Source: Limnoperna fortunei (Eukaryota; Mollusca; Bivalvia; Mytilida; Modiolidae). Taken from it: a stretch of DNA of 64,000 bases. The position numbers and the translations under genes were made by a program. The stretch is taken from NCBI GenBank assembly GCA_944474755.1, contig OX104119.1, positions 85,502,896 to 85,566,895 on the forward strand, read 5' to 3'. Shown in pieces: positions 11,780 to 24,639 of this stretch (position 1 is its first letter; each line of letters starts with the position of its first letter). The notes below the pieces were generated by a model. That model saw only the letters and a list, made by a program, of their open reading frames with translations, did no database searches and was not told where the DNA came from.

Positions 11780-12170
11780 ATTTGCTGATCTGAAAATCTT
11801 TGACCACCAAAATCTCAGAAACATTATTTCTCGAGGTCCTAATTTGAAAGAACGTCATCAGGTAGTTTGGCATTTAAAGTTAAAAGCTATTATAGATGCA
11901 TTCGAAGACTATGCCAGAGAGGAATAAACTAAACAAGACCTAGAACTAGATGCCCTGTGTAACAGGGTAAGAACAATAAGGTATTTAGTACAGCATCGCA
12001 AAAAGAAATCTTAGGAGCTGGATAATTGATCGACCTAAATCATAATATAAAGATGAGGATGCTATGAGGTGTCTCAAATCTCTTCATGGCGAATATGTTT
12101 TGTCCCTGCAGACAAGGCCTCTAACAACATTGTGTTTGTATGTAAGTCTCATTAATATGAATGCCTCATG
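11780..12170 (+). pseudogene. N-terminal RT fragment of the same Penelope-like element
   Basis: Conceptual frames give NIISRGPNLKERHQVVW, then DAFEDYAREE with a stop, then LHGEYVLSLQ (a changed VLVPADKAS-type motif). At least one stop and one frameshift break it. Position and order fit a single decayed element spanning about 11.2-14.1 kb. Confidence 0.5.
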
Positions 12171-12939
12171 TAAGAGTAAAGCGTCAAGGATAACTATAGA
12201 AAAAATTAAAATCCAGAAGATTTAGATCTTATTATTTTATTATTATTTTATTTTCATCTGTTGGCATATAATTGGCCCCATTGTATCTGTTTGACATGTT
12301 GTTCAAGGACGAAAAACAAATTACGACGTGTTTTGCAAAATATGCAAATACTCCTTTGATGTATTGACATCAAGTTGTTATTGTTAAAATGGAAAAACAA
12401 TAAAAGTCTACACGATTAATGGAATGTATTTACCTTCATACCGTCTTCATTTCATGTTTACTTAATTATTCTCTAGTAATTTAGAATTGTATACAAATTA
12501 TCGTCGTTCGTCGTTTTTGTTTAACCCTGTTTAGATCTTTTAAGTGCACGCATGTTTATGAAGCTTCTATGAATACCCGTGCATTGTATGTATAATTTGG
12601 AGCTTACGCTTATCTGTTAACACTTAAAAACATATTTATTACGTTCATCGCACAGTACAACGGACGCACGCTGAAATAAACATTTCGCATGAAGATAAAC
12701 GGAAATTTTTATAGTAGTCTATGCAGTTAACCATCTACTATTGGTCCCTTGCGTGTCATCAGGTTGTTCAGAATGTTCAGAATGTTCAGAGCAAGTTCCA
12801 CTCATCATACTGCTTTGCCGCACGAAAAACGAAAATCCCGTCTTAACGAAATCTTGCATAAAGCATTCGGCTCCAGATATGTAGTTTTAGGTAACAACAA
12901 TACGTTGGTTTTTTTCCGACTAATGAACTAAAAGGCAAA

Positions 12940-13110
12940 TTATGCTATAGCGAAGAACAGGTTTATAGTATGCTATATTTTCAAACGACAATATATGTTT
13001 AAGATTTTGAGGATATTTTTTTACAGCAGACAATAGCAATTTCAATGAGTACAAACTGTGCCCCACACCTGACCACTTTTTTCTTATATTCTTATGAAAT
13101 TGAATTTCTA
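12940..13110 (+). pseudogene. Decayed RT core fragment
   Basis: DNA similar to 7.05-7.23 kb (CAGCGAAGAACAGGTTTATAG-like start, STNCAPHL and FFLYSYE at the end), but with stops in every frame. It continues the element begun at 11.2 kb. Confidence 0.5.
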
Positions 13111-13324
13111 TGACGTCTTATTAAAGGCAGGAAGATAACAGCAGCTAGGCTATTTAATTTTACATATAGATATATTGATGATATATTTTCAATTATATAT
13201 CCTTCAGAACATGAAATTAAAAAAACCCACAGAAACAGCTTCATGAACATCATTTTTTGCTTACTTCTCGAATATGGTTCCAACGGTAACCTTAGCACAA
13301 GAAATTATGACAAACGGGACGACT

Positions 13325-14130
13325 AATTAATTTCAAAATTAAAAATTTTCTGTACTTTTGCATCAATATTGCAGCCTCTCCTGCATACGGTTTCTATATG
13401 TCTCTATCGATTGATTGCACGAGCTTGCAGCGATATACTGATTTTTGCAAATATTTTTTACCAATATTTTTCGGGATAAGCTTATAAACCACAGTTACAA
13501 GGAAAAAAGACTCGTCCCAGCCTTGAATGAGTTTAACTATAGATAACACTTCCTTGTTGAAAAATATTCCTCGTTTGAATGTATGTTTGCAGATATTTTT
13601 TCCTGATTTTAAATTAATTGTACAGTGAGTGCAACGATGATTATTGAATACACCTATTACTGACTGATGGAAAATAGTACCCATCCATATCAATCAACAA
13701 ACCAACTCACATACTACAGTAGTGAAAGCGTGAGGTTTGGCATGCCATTAAACCTGGTTTAACCAACCATCTATTTCGAAAAGGCTGTATCAATTCCGAA
13801 CCATTGAAATAGTTACAACATGTATATTTTTTAATTCAGTGTACAGTGAGTTTGCCACGATGATTACTGAATACATATATTACTGACTAGAAGTATATGA
13901 TTCTCATCTATTTGCGTCAACAAACCAACTCACATACTACGGTAATGAAAACGGAGGTTTGACATACATAAAACCTGATTTAACTATGCTAGGCAGACCA
14001 TTGTTGTAGTTGCTATATTTTTGGTTGTTGCTTCTGTAGTTTGCTGATTTCTCGGACTTTGTGGATTCTTATTATGTGACAGTTTTCTCGGTGTTAGGTA
14101 TTTTGTTATTACTACCATTGACAAGAATTT
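13325..14130. repeat. Dispersed repeat, copy 3, with internal duplication
   Basis: The 7.33-kb repeat occurs here twice in a row: landmarks near 13.74 and 13.96 kb (CATAAAACCTG), each preceded by CAACAAACCAACTCACATACTAC. The left part matches 10.14-10.30 kb. Confidence 0.55.
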
Positions 14131-14518
14131 CTATTTTTTACTTGTACTTCGCCTCCATCCCCTTATTAAAACACTGCACGTCATAATATCTAGAAGTCTG
14201 CTGAAAGGGGCGTACTTTACTTGAAACTAATATTTTTAATAAAGCAAACATTTGTAGAGAGTGTGGGGGACATATTTGATCTCTGTTAGAGTAGGCTGCA
14301 GCAAACGTATACTAATAGTTAGTTCTACTGTGATGAATCAGACTCACTTTTGGTATACAATGCGATCGCCACCATTAAAATACTGGCCCCTCTCTGTTTT
14401 AATTAATCTAAAAAAATATTTACACCTATTTAATTTGTAGATTTATATGTTTTCGTATCCTACAATGCCTTTCCGTATCACTTTCCTAGTTGTTGTGAAA
14501 TCAAGAAAAATAACTTAC

Positions 14519-14590
14519 AATTTCTTCAGTCTGTCCAAGAATTTGAATGTTCCAATGTCAATTGATGTTAAATTATTTCTGCTTAAATCT
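14519..14590 (-). CDS. LRR exon (last before the cap)
   Basis: A 72-bp single-repeat exon, tag acceptor and gtaagt donor, phase 2 on both sides. It encodes DLSRNNLTSIDIGTF followed by KFLDRLKK and a split leucine, a regular 24-residue LRR. It is diverged from the right-hand array in its convex half, as are the other exons between 14 and 22 kb. Splicing to the cap exon at 8040 restores leucine. Confidence 0.85.
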
Positions 14591-16162
14591 CTAAAATAGC
14601 AATTGTAGCTTCAGATTACAGTTTGCAATATAGCTTGTTAAAAATGTGCAAATATATATAAAAAATTAAAGAAATTGTTTAAGGCAGAAAATAACTTAGG
14701 ATTATAGATTTACAAAAGATGTAATGTTCTATTTTACGTTTGCAGTACGAGTCATTTACTGTATCTAATTTACAGCGAAAGGCGTGTATCAAGTCGGATA
14801 CGACGATGTTCCGCCCCTTTGCTGTAATCAGATACAGTTAATAGCGAGTATTGTAATGGTTTGTTGTTTGGTCCTATGCTCTTTTCCACGTCCAGTTGGT
14901 TTATCAATTTCAAAGAGGCAAACTCAAAAAGTGTAACGATTTCAGGTTTCATGGACACAACAGGAGAACAAGAAATGAAACTTATTTATCATGTCCGTCA
15001 GTGGTAGCAATCTTCTGATTTTTCAAATAATTAATGACTGTTAACGTTTGGACGATATTACATTGCCTAAAATAGCAGAAACCAATGGAAAAGAACATTA
15101 TGGTTTTTCTGAAATGGGGAAAATGTCAAGCTGTCCAACAATATCTTACACCTGGATATTTGAATTTTACAGTGACGAAAATTTTATCAAAGTGGAATCC
15201 AATTCCCTCGATGCTCTTTCATTTATTTGGAGGATGAGATTAAACGCTGTATTGAAAAAAAGCATTTTGTCATCACATAAGAATGAAAATTTATTTGAGA
15301 AAAAACCAACGGAGTCCGAAAATTGTTACAGGGGTTCGTGTTGAGGCTAAAAAAATATTTAAGTTAATATCGCCCTAAAAGTTTATACTTATCTCACGAT
15401 GAAATTCTAGCACGATGCAAGGGCTGGAGCAATAGTCATTGAACAGCTGTGATGTCATACAAGCTCCACCCTTTGCACCATCTAAATTAATGCACATATA
15501 ACTTAAAAGTAAACTAAGACAAACCATTCCACAATTTTAATTGATATTAACCTATTACTGAATAAAACTCAGGGTATAATAGCACAAATAAATGTTATTT
15601 TTAAAATTAAAACTGTGTATGCTTTGCAAAAATATATGTACTTATGCAATGTACAAATACATCCTTGTGTTATATTAATATATGCAAGCAAATGCAAGCA
15701 ACAGGCAACATTCAAAATATGCTGTGGTGTGGTGATGTATATATTGTAAGAATAAGGTAACAATAACTTGTAATGGCAAATTTAAACATAAAATAAAGAA
15801 TATAAGATATTAGTTTTGTAGCAAAGACAAAAATAATTGGTTCCCATACCATGCTGTGTAAATGTACCAGAGAAACAATTATTGTTTTCTCACCAAAACA
15901 ACAGAATAGAAAGGATAAATACATCATAGGAGATAAATTTAATGGGTTTTTTTTCTTTGCAGAGTATAGTTGTTTCAGACATAAACATGCACGTTGTACA
16001 TAAGACAATAAACACATAGATATTGAAATAATGTATACGTTTCAATTGTTCTGTCATTACTTACTATACGTTTTGTTAACACTATTTCAAAACGTAATAA
16101 AAACGATAAAATCTTTGGTATCAAATAGATTTTTTCGTTTATCATGCTGAAAAATAACTTAC

Positions 16163-16234
16163 AGTGAGGTTAAATATGCAAGGTTCACAAATGCATCACT
16201 TTCAATTGATATCAAATTGTTGTTACTTAAGTTT
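16163..16234 (-). CDS. LRR exon
   Basis: A 72-bp exon, ttttcag acceptor and gtaagt donor, phase 2. It encodes NLSNNNLISIESDAF then VNLAYLTS and a split leucine, all LRR consensus positions filled. The open frame runs on into the intron, but both splice signals fix these ends. Confidence 0.85.
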
Positions 16235-16606
16235 CTGAAAATAACAAGCTGATTTTTGAATATTCCAGAGTGACCTTTTAATACCTCCCACCACCAAAAC
16301 AAAAAACAAACAAAAACAAAACAAAAAAACAAAACACAATAAATAAAAAAGTAAAAACCCCAAAACGTCATGTGTTGACAACATATATGAAATACTAATC
16401 TGTACATAAATGTATTAAACGAAAGACAAATAATACACAAGATTAGGAATAAGATTATAACATATACATATAATTATTAATTATAATTAGCAACCTGAGC
16501 CTCATTATTCAATTTGGACAAAATAAATTCCACGTTTAAAGAAATTGTAAAACCTTTTCTAGCGCTTCTTTCGTTTATTGATTTTTCAGACTAGAAAGTA
16601 CCTTAC

Positions 16607-16678
16607 AATTCGTTTAGAAATACAAGGTATGTTAATGTTCCATATTCGATTGATAACAAATTGTTATCATTTACATAC
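16607..16678 (-). CDS. LRR exon
   Basis: A 72-bp exon, gtttcag acceptor and gtaagg donor, phase 2. It encodes YVNDNNLLSIEYGTL then TYLVFLNE and a split leucine. The usual phenylalanine after the turn is replaced by leucine. It is divergent but fits the LRR frame with no stop. Confidence 0.8.
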
Positions 16679-16689
16679 CTGAAACAAAG

Positions 16690-19070
16690 TAAACATCACT
16701 TTGAAAACATGTATCTTGCCATGTGGAAATATTCGAAACTATACTCTGCAAGTGTCGTATGAAAAATATATATTTCCATACCATTTTGATAATATTTGCA
16801 CGATATTTTCTATACGATAGCAAAATTGAATCCATTTCAGAGTTTTAAGTTAGATTACGCAGTATTATAAAATGGTAATATTAAGAGTATTATTGGATGT
16901 CAAAGACTTAAGCAAAAGTAAAATTAGTTTGGATGTTTTTATTTTTTAGCGTTGTTGTATGACATATATCAGTCGTTGTACATAATCTGGATTGTTCACA
17001 GCTACAGTCGGTTACAGTTCTAACATAATATGCAAGTTCAATTGTATATCAGAGTTTCTGACTGCTTTAAGTTAACTTAGACCAGAGAATTTGACAACAT
17101 ATGTTTAATTGGGCTGTTCATTTGACCATATATTTATGTCAATTTCACAATTTTATTATTAATATTTTCAATACCGGTATGTGTAATATGGCTCTTAATT
17201 TCATTTCTGTGGTCTCAAGAATGACTTTATACTTGTAATATGGTTTTGAGTTGCAAAGCTAAGATTTCAAATGTATAATGTGGTTTTCTAATTGCATCGA
17301 CATGATCTAAGGATTGATTTTATATCTGAAATTTGATTGTTAATTGCATTGCTAGAGCATTGGGATCGATTATATATGTGAAATAATCCTTTATTGCTTC
17401 GTCTGATAATAATGCTTGCTTGATATGTAAAAAGAGGTTTAAATGGTGTTAATATTATTAGATGCCAGGTCAGAGAAACGACATGTTGATACAAATATAC
17501 GCACGTAAAATTTTGTTAAACACACGTGAAGTGAAATTTAAAAATACTTCATTTAATGACATTTTCGCAAGTATTTTGTATAAACAACGTTTTGTTCATA
17601 AAATTTGCATTATCTGATTACACGATCCAAGTTGAAAATAATTATATGAATAATTTTCAATTTTATTAATATTTATTATATGTACAAAATTTTAACTAAT
17701 ATTCGAGGAAAAATTACAGATGAGGTCACATTTCCATTCAACTATACTTCATGAAAAATTCTGCAAAATGATCTTCGCATACGAAGTTGTTGCTGGTTGT
17801 GGACACTAAAGTAGAAGTCTTTAAACTGGTTAACTACTCGTTACACAAGTAGGGGTATTTGCTAAGCTCAGGAATTCGAAACGCAATCTTGCCAGAACTT
17901 TGTCTAATTGTACAACCTTCTGTTATTGACCGTTTTGCGTTATTATCATACGGCGACTTTAAGGTCCTTGGATAGTGACAAGATGGCGGACCTCCATCAG
18001 TGAATTTTTTTGCACGGTGAATTAAATGTAGAAACTTAACCAATGAAAATAAAATAAAACATCAAGTAAGTTTTTCTTTCTATTTGAAGAATAACATGTC
18101 AATTTCTCATTTTTTCGCGAGGTTTCCCTTTAATACCGTGCATGTATTATTGCGCACAAGCAACCCTTCATTATTGAATAAACTTGACCTGTATTATTTT
18201 AATTATTATTTTAATTAAGAATATTTCGGAAATATACTACTAAAACAGTATTGTGTGTCAACTTGCAGAATAATATTAACCATTGCTCGTTTCGTAACTA
18301 ATTTTTAATGTATGTGTATCCGTTCATATGGCCGTTTTATTAGTATAAATAAATCAAGGATCATAGGTGTTTTCGTCAGCGATGAGACATCGTTTAAGTA
18401 ATCTCTCTACCTCTGAGTATTGATAAAATCCTTTTTATTACATGTTAATTTTTTTCTGAAAGAAGGAACTGACAAGCTAAAAAATAGTTTTTGGAATGAC
18501 GTCCACGCAAAACCACAAAAACGATTCTGTTGAATTTTAAACACAAAAGAACATTTTTATTTAATACATCTCAAATGTGCACGCTAATACTGTGAATGTG
18601 TTTTCAAGCCTTACGGGGCGATCTCATGCAACGTTAAATTTCAGTATAAAATGAAAATCGATATTCAGAAATGAATTAATGACTTTTTAAATTGTACGTA
18701 GTTAATATTTAAGAATAACACCAATTTCATTCGATTATCTGTGGGATTGTAACAGAAAGAATGCAGTTTAAAAAAAAACAGTTTTATACATTGACACATT
18801 TGACATTATCCGTATTTTCCTCTATATTTAAGTCTCTCCAAATACTGACAGAATGATGAATATTATGTCTTACCTACAGTTCATATGGTCATTAAGAAAT
18901 TATCTTGTTTTCTGTTCAAGGAAACTACCTGTTTGATATAGTATGATTTCTACAGTTCTTTCAACCTACTTGAGTTAATAAAAATGTTTAATTTGACGCT
19001 TTTCTAAAAGCTATATGTTTAGTCCCTAGAATTTAAGTTTATACTTTGTTTATCTTTTCAAGCCAAAAGA
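16690..19070. other. Intron sequence, nothing recognised
   Basis: Between the LRR exons at 16607 and 19079. I found no further exon, repeat unit or transposon end. Confidence 0.5.
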
Positions 19071-19078
19071 TAACTTAC

Positions 19079-19150
19079 AGAATTTCTAGCCGTTTAAGGC
19101 CTTTAAATGTTCTACTATTAACGGATGTCAACCTGTTTCTATATAGATGT
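19079..19150 (-). CDS. LRR exon
   Basis: A 72-bp exon, attttcag acceptor and gtaagt donor, phase 2. It encodes HLYRNRLTSVNSRTF then KGLKRLEI and a split leucine. It is basic compared with the acidic E/D repeats of the other exons, so it may form a distinct surface patch. Confidence 0.83.
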
Positions 19151-19420
19151 CTGAAAATAATAAAAAAACATCCCATACAAATTCTGATACAAATGATTTA
19201 AATTTAATGAATAATTTAGAGGGATGTACACACAGCATACAGCAGTCGTTTTGTCTAAAGATATCATAACAGCAACCAACTGAAGATAAGTGTTCATATC
19301 TACAGGGCTATGTAAAACCTTATCTGTTACAAAAATAGTAGAGCCGCTAGCAGCAGTTTCATTCTCATCTACATATGTGCTGTATATGGAATAGTTTTAG
19401 TATTTATATTTGAATTGGAC

Positions 19421-19667
19421 TTAATATTTGAATGTTTTTTGGCTGCTTGAAGAATTAGTTGAGGATTGAGAGGTTGATGAAGTCATAGCAGAAGGCGTAG
19501 AAGTTTGAGATGCAAAAGATTTTCGAGATGATGTAATTATTTTATCAGTGGCTTGAGCCGGTAGTGTTGGTTGGTCCTTTTGACCTATAGGCCAGGTGAT
19601 CATGGTTTGCGTTTCAGATGTAACACTGGTATATGACATTACAGAAGACGATGGATTATTAACTGAA
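19421..19667 (-). CDS. Candidate Ser/Thr-rich terminal exon within the LRR gene
   Basis: An open frame of 81 codons ends at TAA (19421-19423) and follows a gtctttttag acceptor at 19668-19677. The acceptor gives a phase-2 start, the phase of every LRR exon here. The sequence is about 40% Ser/Thr near its end (SSTSQSSTNSSSS) and has no cysteine or membrane segment, like an O-glycosylated stalk. I see no convincing donor, so it could be an alternative last exon used after the LRR at 21553, giving a secreted form. It could also be a chance frame or part of an unrelated gene. Confidence 0.35.
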
Positions 19668-19999
19668 CTAAAAAGACGACGAGCCTTAGGGTAGGTGATT
19701 TATATTTTCAATTTTTGAATGTCCCTTTTTTAAAATGATAACAGTCTTTTGATTACGACATGTGGGCTTCACAACAAAGCCCTCATGCCCTACCTGTGCA
19801 CAGTTAAAGCTCTACATTGGCCCTTGCCTGAGCAAATGTTTGGCATTTAAAGCAGCGCACAGGATTTGGGATATATGCGCTGACGAATCTTTTGACCTTT
19901 GTTACACCCTACGGTATGATTTCTTCACAAATTTCGTCGTCCGTTAGTTCAGAGTGGTAAATATTGAAATATATATACACAACATCATAATTACACATA

Positions 20000-20267
20000 G
20001 GGGCCTCGGTGGCCGAGTGGTTAAGGTAGTTCGTCTACTATTGATCACGTGGTCTGTCAACACTGAGATTGCGGGTTCGATTCTCACTGCAGGCAGGGTG
20101 TACTCGACTCCAATATTAACTGAAAAAGGATTGCCAGTTTTCCTACCGCAGGTCGGGGATTTCCTCCGGGTACTCCGACTTCCTCCCCCAATAAAAACTG
20201 GACGCCATGATATAGCTGAAAAATTGATGAAAGTGGCATTAAACACCATCAAACAAACAAACAAAAC
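20000..20267 (+). mobile_element. tRNA-derived SINE
   Basis: A tRNA-like head has an A box (TGGCCGAGTGGTTAAG, from 20010) and a B box (GGTTCGATTC, 20074-20083). A body with CTCCGACTTCCTCCC and CATTAAACACCATC follows and it ends in (CAAA)n. These are internal RNA polymerase III promoter boxes. The open frames over it on both strands are accidental. Confidence 0.85.
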
Positions 20268-20519
20268 ATACACATTAATTAAAATATTCCAAGTGAAAGC
20301 ATTTAAGTTAATCCACCAGTGAACGACTGTGGTTGAAATCTGGAACACACTATGAATTTCACATCGCTTAAACTGGGTCGACTTTCACGTGCAAATCATG
20401 GGTATTTTTTGTGTACTGCTATAATATATTGCTGCATGTGTAAGCATATCGTGCAAATCAGGACCAAAAACTTTTTCGCACAAAATATACCATGACCTCG
20501 CAAAACATAACATAATGCA

Positions 20520-20950
20520 CGTCTAGCAGTAAAATATCTTCTAGCTTTTAGTTTTTTTGCTTATTGTAGTGTTTTATGGGAATCCTTTATAATTTGTTTT
20601 GGACTACGTGTTTCTGCTAAAAGATTAATTGTTTCTTAGGATATACTGTAATACCATGATGGTATAATATTTAACGATATACAGACATTAGGTGTAAAAA
20701 GTCATTGAAATGCCCCATGTGGAAGTTTAAAACTAATCAATTAAGAAATACGTGGCTGTTTTCAATCTCCAATTTTACATGTTACATACATCAGTCAATA
20801 TGTATACGCCGTATACCAAATTCATATTTCTATTCTTTTTGCGACCGTGGATAATTTGGAAGGTAAATTACATGAGCCTTACTTTTGCGAAAAAATAAAA
20901 TGAATAATGAAATTGTATGCATTATAAATTGTGTACACTAGCTGCAAGTA
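20520..20950. repeat. Inverted partial copy of the duplicated segment
   Basis: The reverse complement matches about 26.82-27.19 kb (landmarks GTCCAAAACAAATTATAAAGGATTCCC and CGTACATGT-like stretches on the opposite strand). It shows that the segment is a dispersed repeat. Confidence 0.55.
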
Positions 20951-21291
20951 ACTTATACTGATAACTACTAAAAATTTTAATAATGTAATTGTGTTACATG
21001 TAAATATATTTAGCTGATTTGTTTTAAATAACACAGCCCGCTGGAATAAACTAGGTATTACTTAATTCATATTAATATTTTAAGAGGCAAAGAAAACAAA
21101 GACAAAAAAGCTAATGTGTTATTTATATTGCTAATCTGACATACATGGTTACAGAAAAAGGAGTGAACGTGTAATAATAATCTCCCCCATGCTTAGAGAC
21201 AAGGTACAACGCTGTGTCAATAACATAATATAATACTGGTCCGGAAATCAAACACAAAATTTGCATAAAGTGAAAAAATGTTTTGTGCGAC

Positions 21292-21293
<2 letters not shown>

Positions 21294-21343
<50 letters not shown>

Positions 21344-21350
21344 TAATAAT
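21294..21350. repeat. (AAT)n microsatellite
   Basis: About 18 AAT units with one ATG interruption, 200 bp from the LRR exon at 21553. Confidence 0.95.
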
Positions 21351-21552
21351 CTCGAAAAGATAATTATTCGTCTAAACTCGTTTTAAGCGACTTAATAAAA
21401 CTTTATGAACATAATAAACTATACAACTGTAAAATATGACCTATCATTACTCAATCTGCAAAAAATAATATCATTATTCAATAACACTTAATGTTCCAAC
21501 TATTTGCATGCATGCATAATTTGTTTGTTGTTCGGGTAATAAAATTACTTAC

Positions 21553-21624
21553 AATGTTTTCAGATTAGCAAGGTCTGAAAATGCTTCGCTTTCTATTGAT
21601 GTCAAGATGTTATCGTTTAACAGT
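21553..21624 (-). CDS. LRR exon
   Basis: A 72-bp exon, tttttcag acceptor and gtaagt donor, phase 2. It encodes LLNDNILTSIESEAF then SDLANLKT and a split leucine. A decayed direct copy of the first half of this exon and its upstream intron lies at 26.16-26.3 kb. Confidence 0.85.
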
Positions 21625-21699
21625 CTGAAAAAATACAAGACCTATAAGGTGTCGTCTTTTATAGTCTCTACACACACTTCTGTTTAATAAATACATATA

Positions 21700-24600
21700 A
21701 TTGATGATAGAAACAACACACTAGTCAACTCCAAAAGAATGCTTGATGAAACAACTAGTCTTTGAACAGAGGCAAGCAGTTATTTGCATAGCAATAACTA
21801 TTTCGCAATCGTTAGTATGCGCTGTTTTCAGGCATGGTAATAATTATATATTATACCATATATATGTACCAAATTATAAGATATTTTTTGCAAGACTTCG
21901 ATATATTAAAATGATTTACCAAATTTAATTAGCTATAGAAACAATATGAAATATGGAACGCAGATATATACGAAGTACAGAATGATGTGGAATAAGTATA
22001 ATCCTTCTGTCGTTACTATTTCCTTAAACAGACGACCAGAACATAGGACAAATATTAACAAATTAATGAAATAAATTTATTTTCTATCAAATAAAAAAAT
22101 GTGTTGAATTCCTTTCTGAATAAAAAGAGCTGGATATAAAGGATCTTACATCAGTACGAGTGAATTATCTGATTTCTTCGCTCGAGATAAATAATGATTA
22201 GAGAGAAATCAAATAAACCATGAGTACTAATTTATTATTCTGTTTCTCGAATTTAAAAAAAAGTATTAAGTTTTCGATATATGATACAAATTATCCCAAC
22301 ACTGTCACACTGTAAATGGAAGTTGTTTTGTTTATGATGTCATTATTTTTGTTGTTGTTTTTTTTTCCAAGTTGATTATATAACAAATTGGTAATCTGAT
22401 GCCATATTGTTTAATTGGTTCATTTAGATATTGTTTGGTTTAACTATTAATGATCCAAAAAGAATATTGTAGCTGAAAGGTAATTTAACAAGCGGTTTGA
22501 ATCCGGAACTAGCAATAAATGAAACGATCGCTAATAATTGAAATAGGATAATATAATAATATTGTTTAAATCATTGCAGATTTAAAAATAACTGAAGCTC
22601 TTGAAACTCATACTTTGAGAATCATATTTTGGAAATACTGACAAAGATATATTGCACAAGTCTTGATAACACATTTAAAACAAAAGACATAACTATATAC
22701 CTCACTTGATATGAATGCCGCAATACTCATTTACAACATCTGATTAAAATGGTATAAACTACCAGCACTTTAGATCTGTTTTGTTTTTAAAAAAGTTACA
22801 GCAACGTCAAATAACAGTGTTTAAACTATGACATTGTGTACTGCTATAAGATATTGCTGCAAATGTAAGCTAATGAAGTGAATTTCCAATTAAAAAGTAA
22901 AATGCATATGTAGGAAAATCAACAACAAAGTAATTATATGTAATTGATCTTTTCTAACGCGTGTTTTCGTAAAAGACGTAACACTTGCTTGGCAAAAATG
23001 TTCCTTATAAAATCAAACTAACACAATGCTAAAATAAAAATGTAAAGAAGGATCCGTTAATTTATTCTGAGGTGTATTGTACCAACATTTTATCTTTGGG
23101 GCGATATCAGGAAAAATATCTATTTTTTGGCGCCATGTTGTGGAAAAAAAGAAGTCAAATTATCCAAGTTCTTAGTCTAGATAAATTTTTAAAGTTCATA
23201 AATGTGGATTAAAGCTGTAATGAGGGATTTATTTCCGTGGAAACATGCATGCATGGAAGATTTGATATTTTGTAATTTTATAAGTTAATTACATTACAGC
23301 CAACGTCAATATGTATTTGATTTCCTATTTGTATATGTATTTTACATATAAACGTGAATACCTGAAAAGTTTCTAATACAAAATTAATTTCTTTGAGATT
23401 AATAGATTCAATGTTAAATTAAACAGTTTAAGTGTTGATTAAATTCCTAAGAGATCTGTCAATGCTTATGATTATAAAGTCTTGTCTGGGTTTATTTTTA
23501 GGTAAACAATACCATCGTTAAACCGTCAATTTCGATCGTGTTATGAGTCATATATGGAATTTCACCAGTTTCTAAAATACCAAGGGTGACTCGAATGTGA
23601 TTTTGATTATGTGTGTATTATGATTTTAAAAGAATTTTTTTTTTCTCGAAGTTCATTTAATTTTTTAGCATAAAGATTTTTAAACACAGCATTTTACAAG
23701 TACTCTTATGTCGCAACATACAACTAGTGTTATAATTGTTGTCAGATTGAATTTCAAAGTATGGAAAGATTGAAACACATTCATGAACACAAAAAGATAG
23801 TTTTCTAGTTAGTACGATAACATAGATAATTAAGTAGAAACTTGGATCTTTATACACCGTGGTTTATATATATATTTTAAAATTCTGTAATGTGGGTTTA
23901 TAGGTTTGTATCAAGATTTTGTGGTATATCGAATAGGGATTTGTTTTGTGCATTTTACAGACTTGAAATCTAAATACGAATCCGCAATTTCGATGGATCC
24001 GCACATGGTCAATCAAAAATGCGCACTCTCAAAAGCGCATCCGCTTGTGAACGTTATACTAATTTCATTTACATACCAAGCATATCCTTAGCCTTATTTT
24101 TATTTAGGCTGTGCGATTGCGCCCGATATTTCCCTTATTGGTATTTACCCTTATTTATTAATTATGTCTTAAATCGTTCACGATCAACAACAGAATGACC
24201 AACAAATAACCAGAGCTTCGCGTTTATATAACACCTGATGACGTAAGCCTTAGACTACCAATTTTGATGGACGATACCAAAAACTTAAATCGTTAACGTG
24301 TTTTTAAGTAATAGAAAATATTGTTATCGTATCAACTAAGGAGCATTCTAGATAATTTAGTTCCGAACGTGTGTATAGATAGAATAATATAAACAATGAA
24401 AACGGGGAGGGTATTTACTTTGAGATTAGCGTAAAACAATGCTAACTTTCCTAATGAAATCTAATGAACTGTTTTTGCGTGCAATTCTTCCTTTAAAATT
24501 TCTTAACTATGCGAACTCGTCCGGTTTACTTTGCGTTCAGGTGTCTAACTTATGTTATTGACTGTTTTTTTTTGTTAAGCGTTGTACATGTGAGTATAAA
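21700..24600. other. Intron sequence, nothing recognised
   Basis: AT-rich, no LRR exon or clear mobile element seen before the RT fragment at 24.64 kb. Confidence 0.5.
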
Positions 24601-24639
24601 TCCGGACTTGTGGTTGTTCCTTGACTTCCGGCACTTGTT

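Noticed and set aside
20000..20095. Possible functional tRNA gene
   Set aside because: A and B boxes are present, but the SINE body and tail follow and a normal tRNA fold with acceptor stem is not evident.
19944..20348. Frames of 122 and 134 codons on both strands
   Set aside because: They lie across the tRNA-derived SINE and carry no protein family features.
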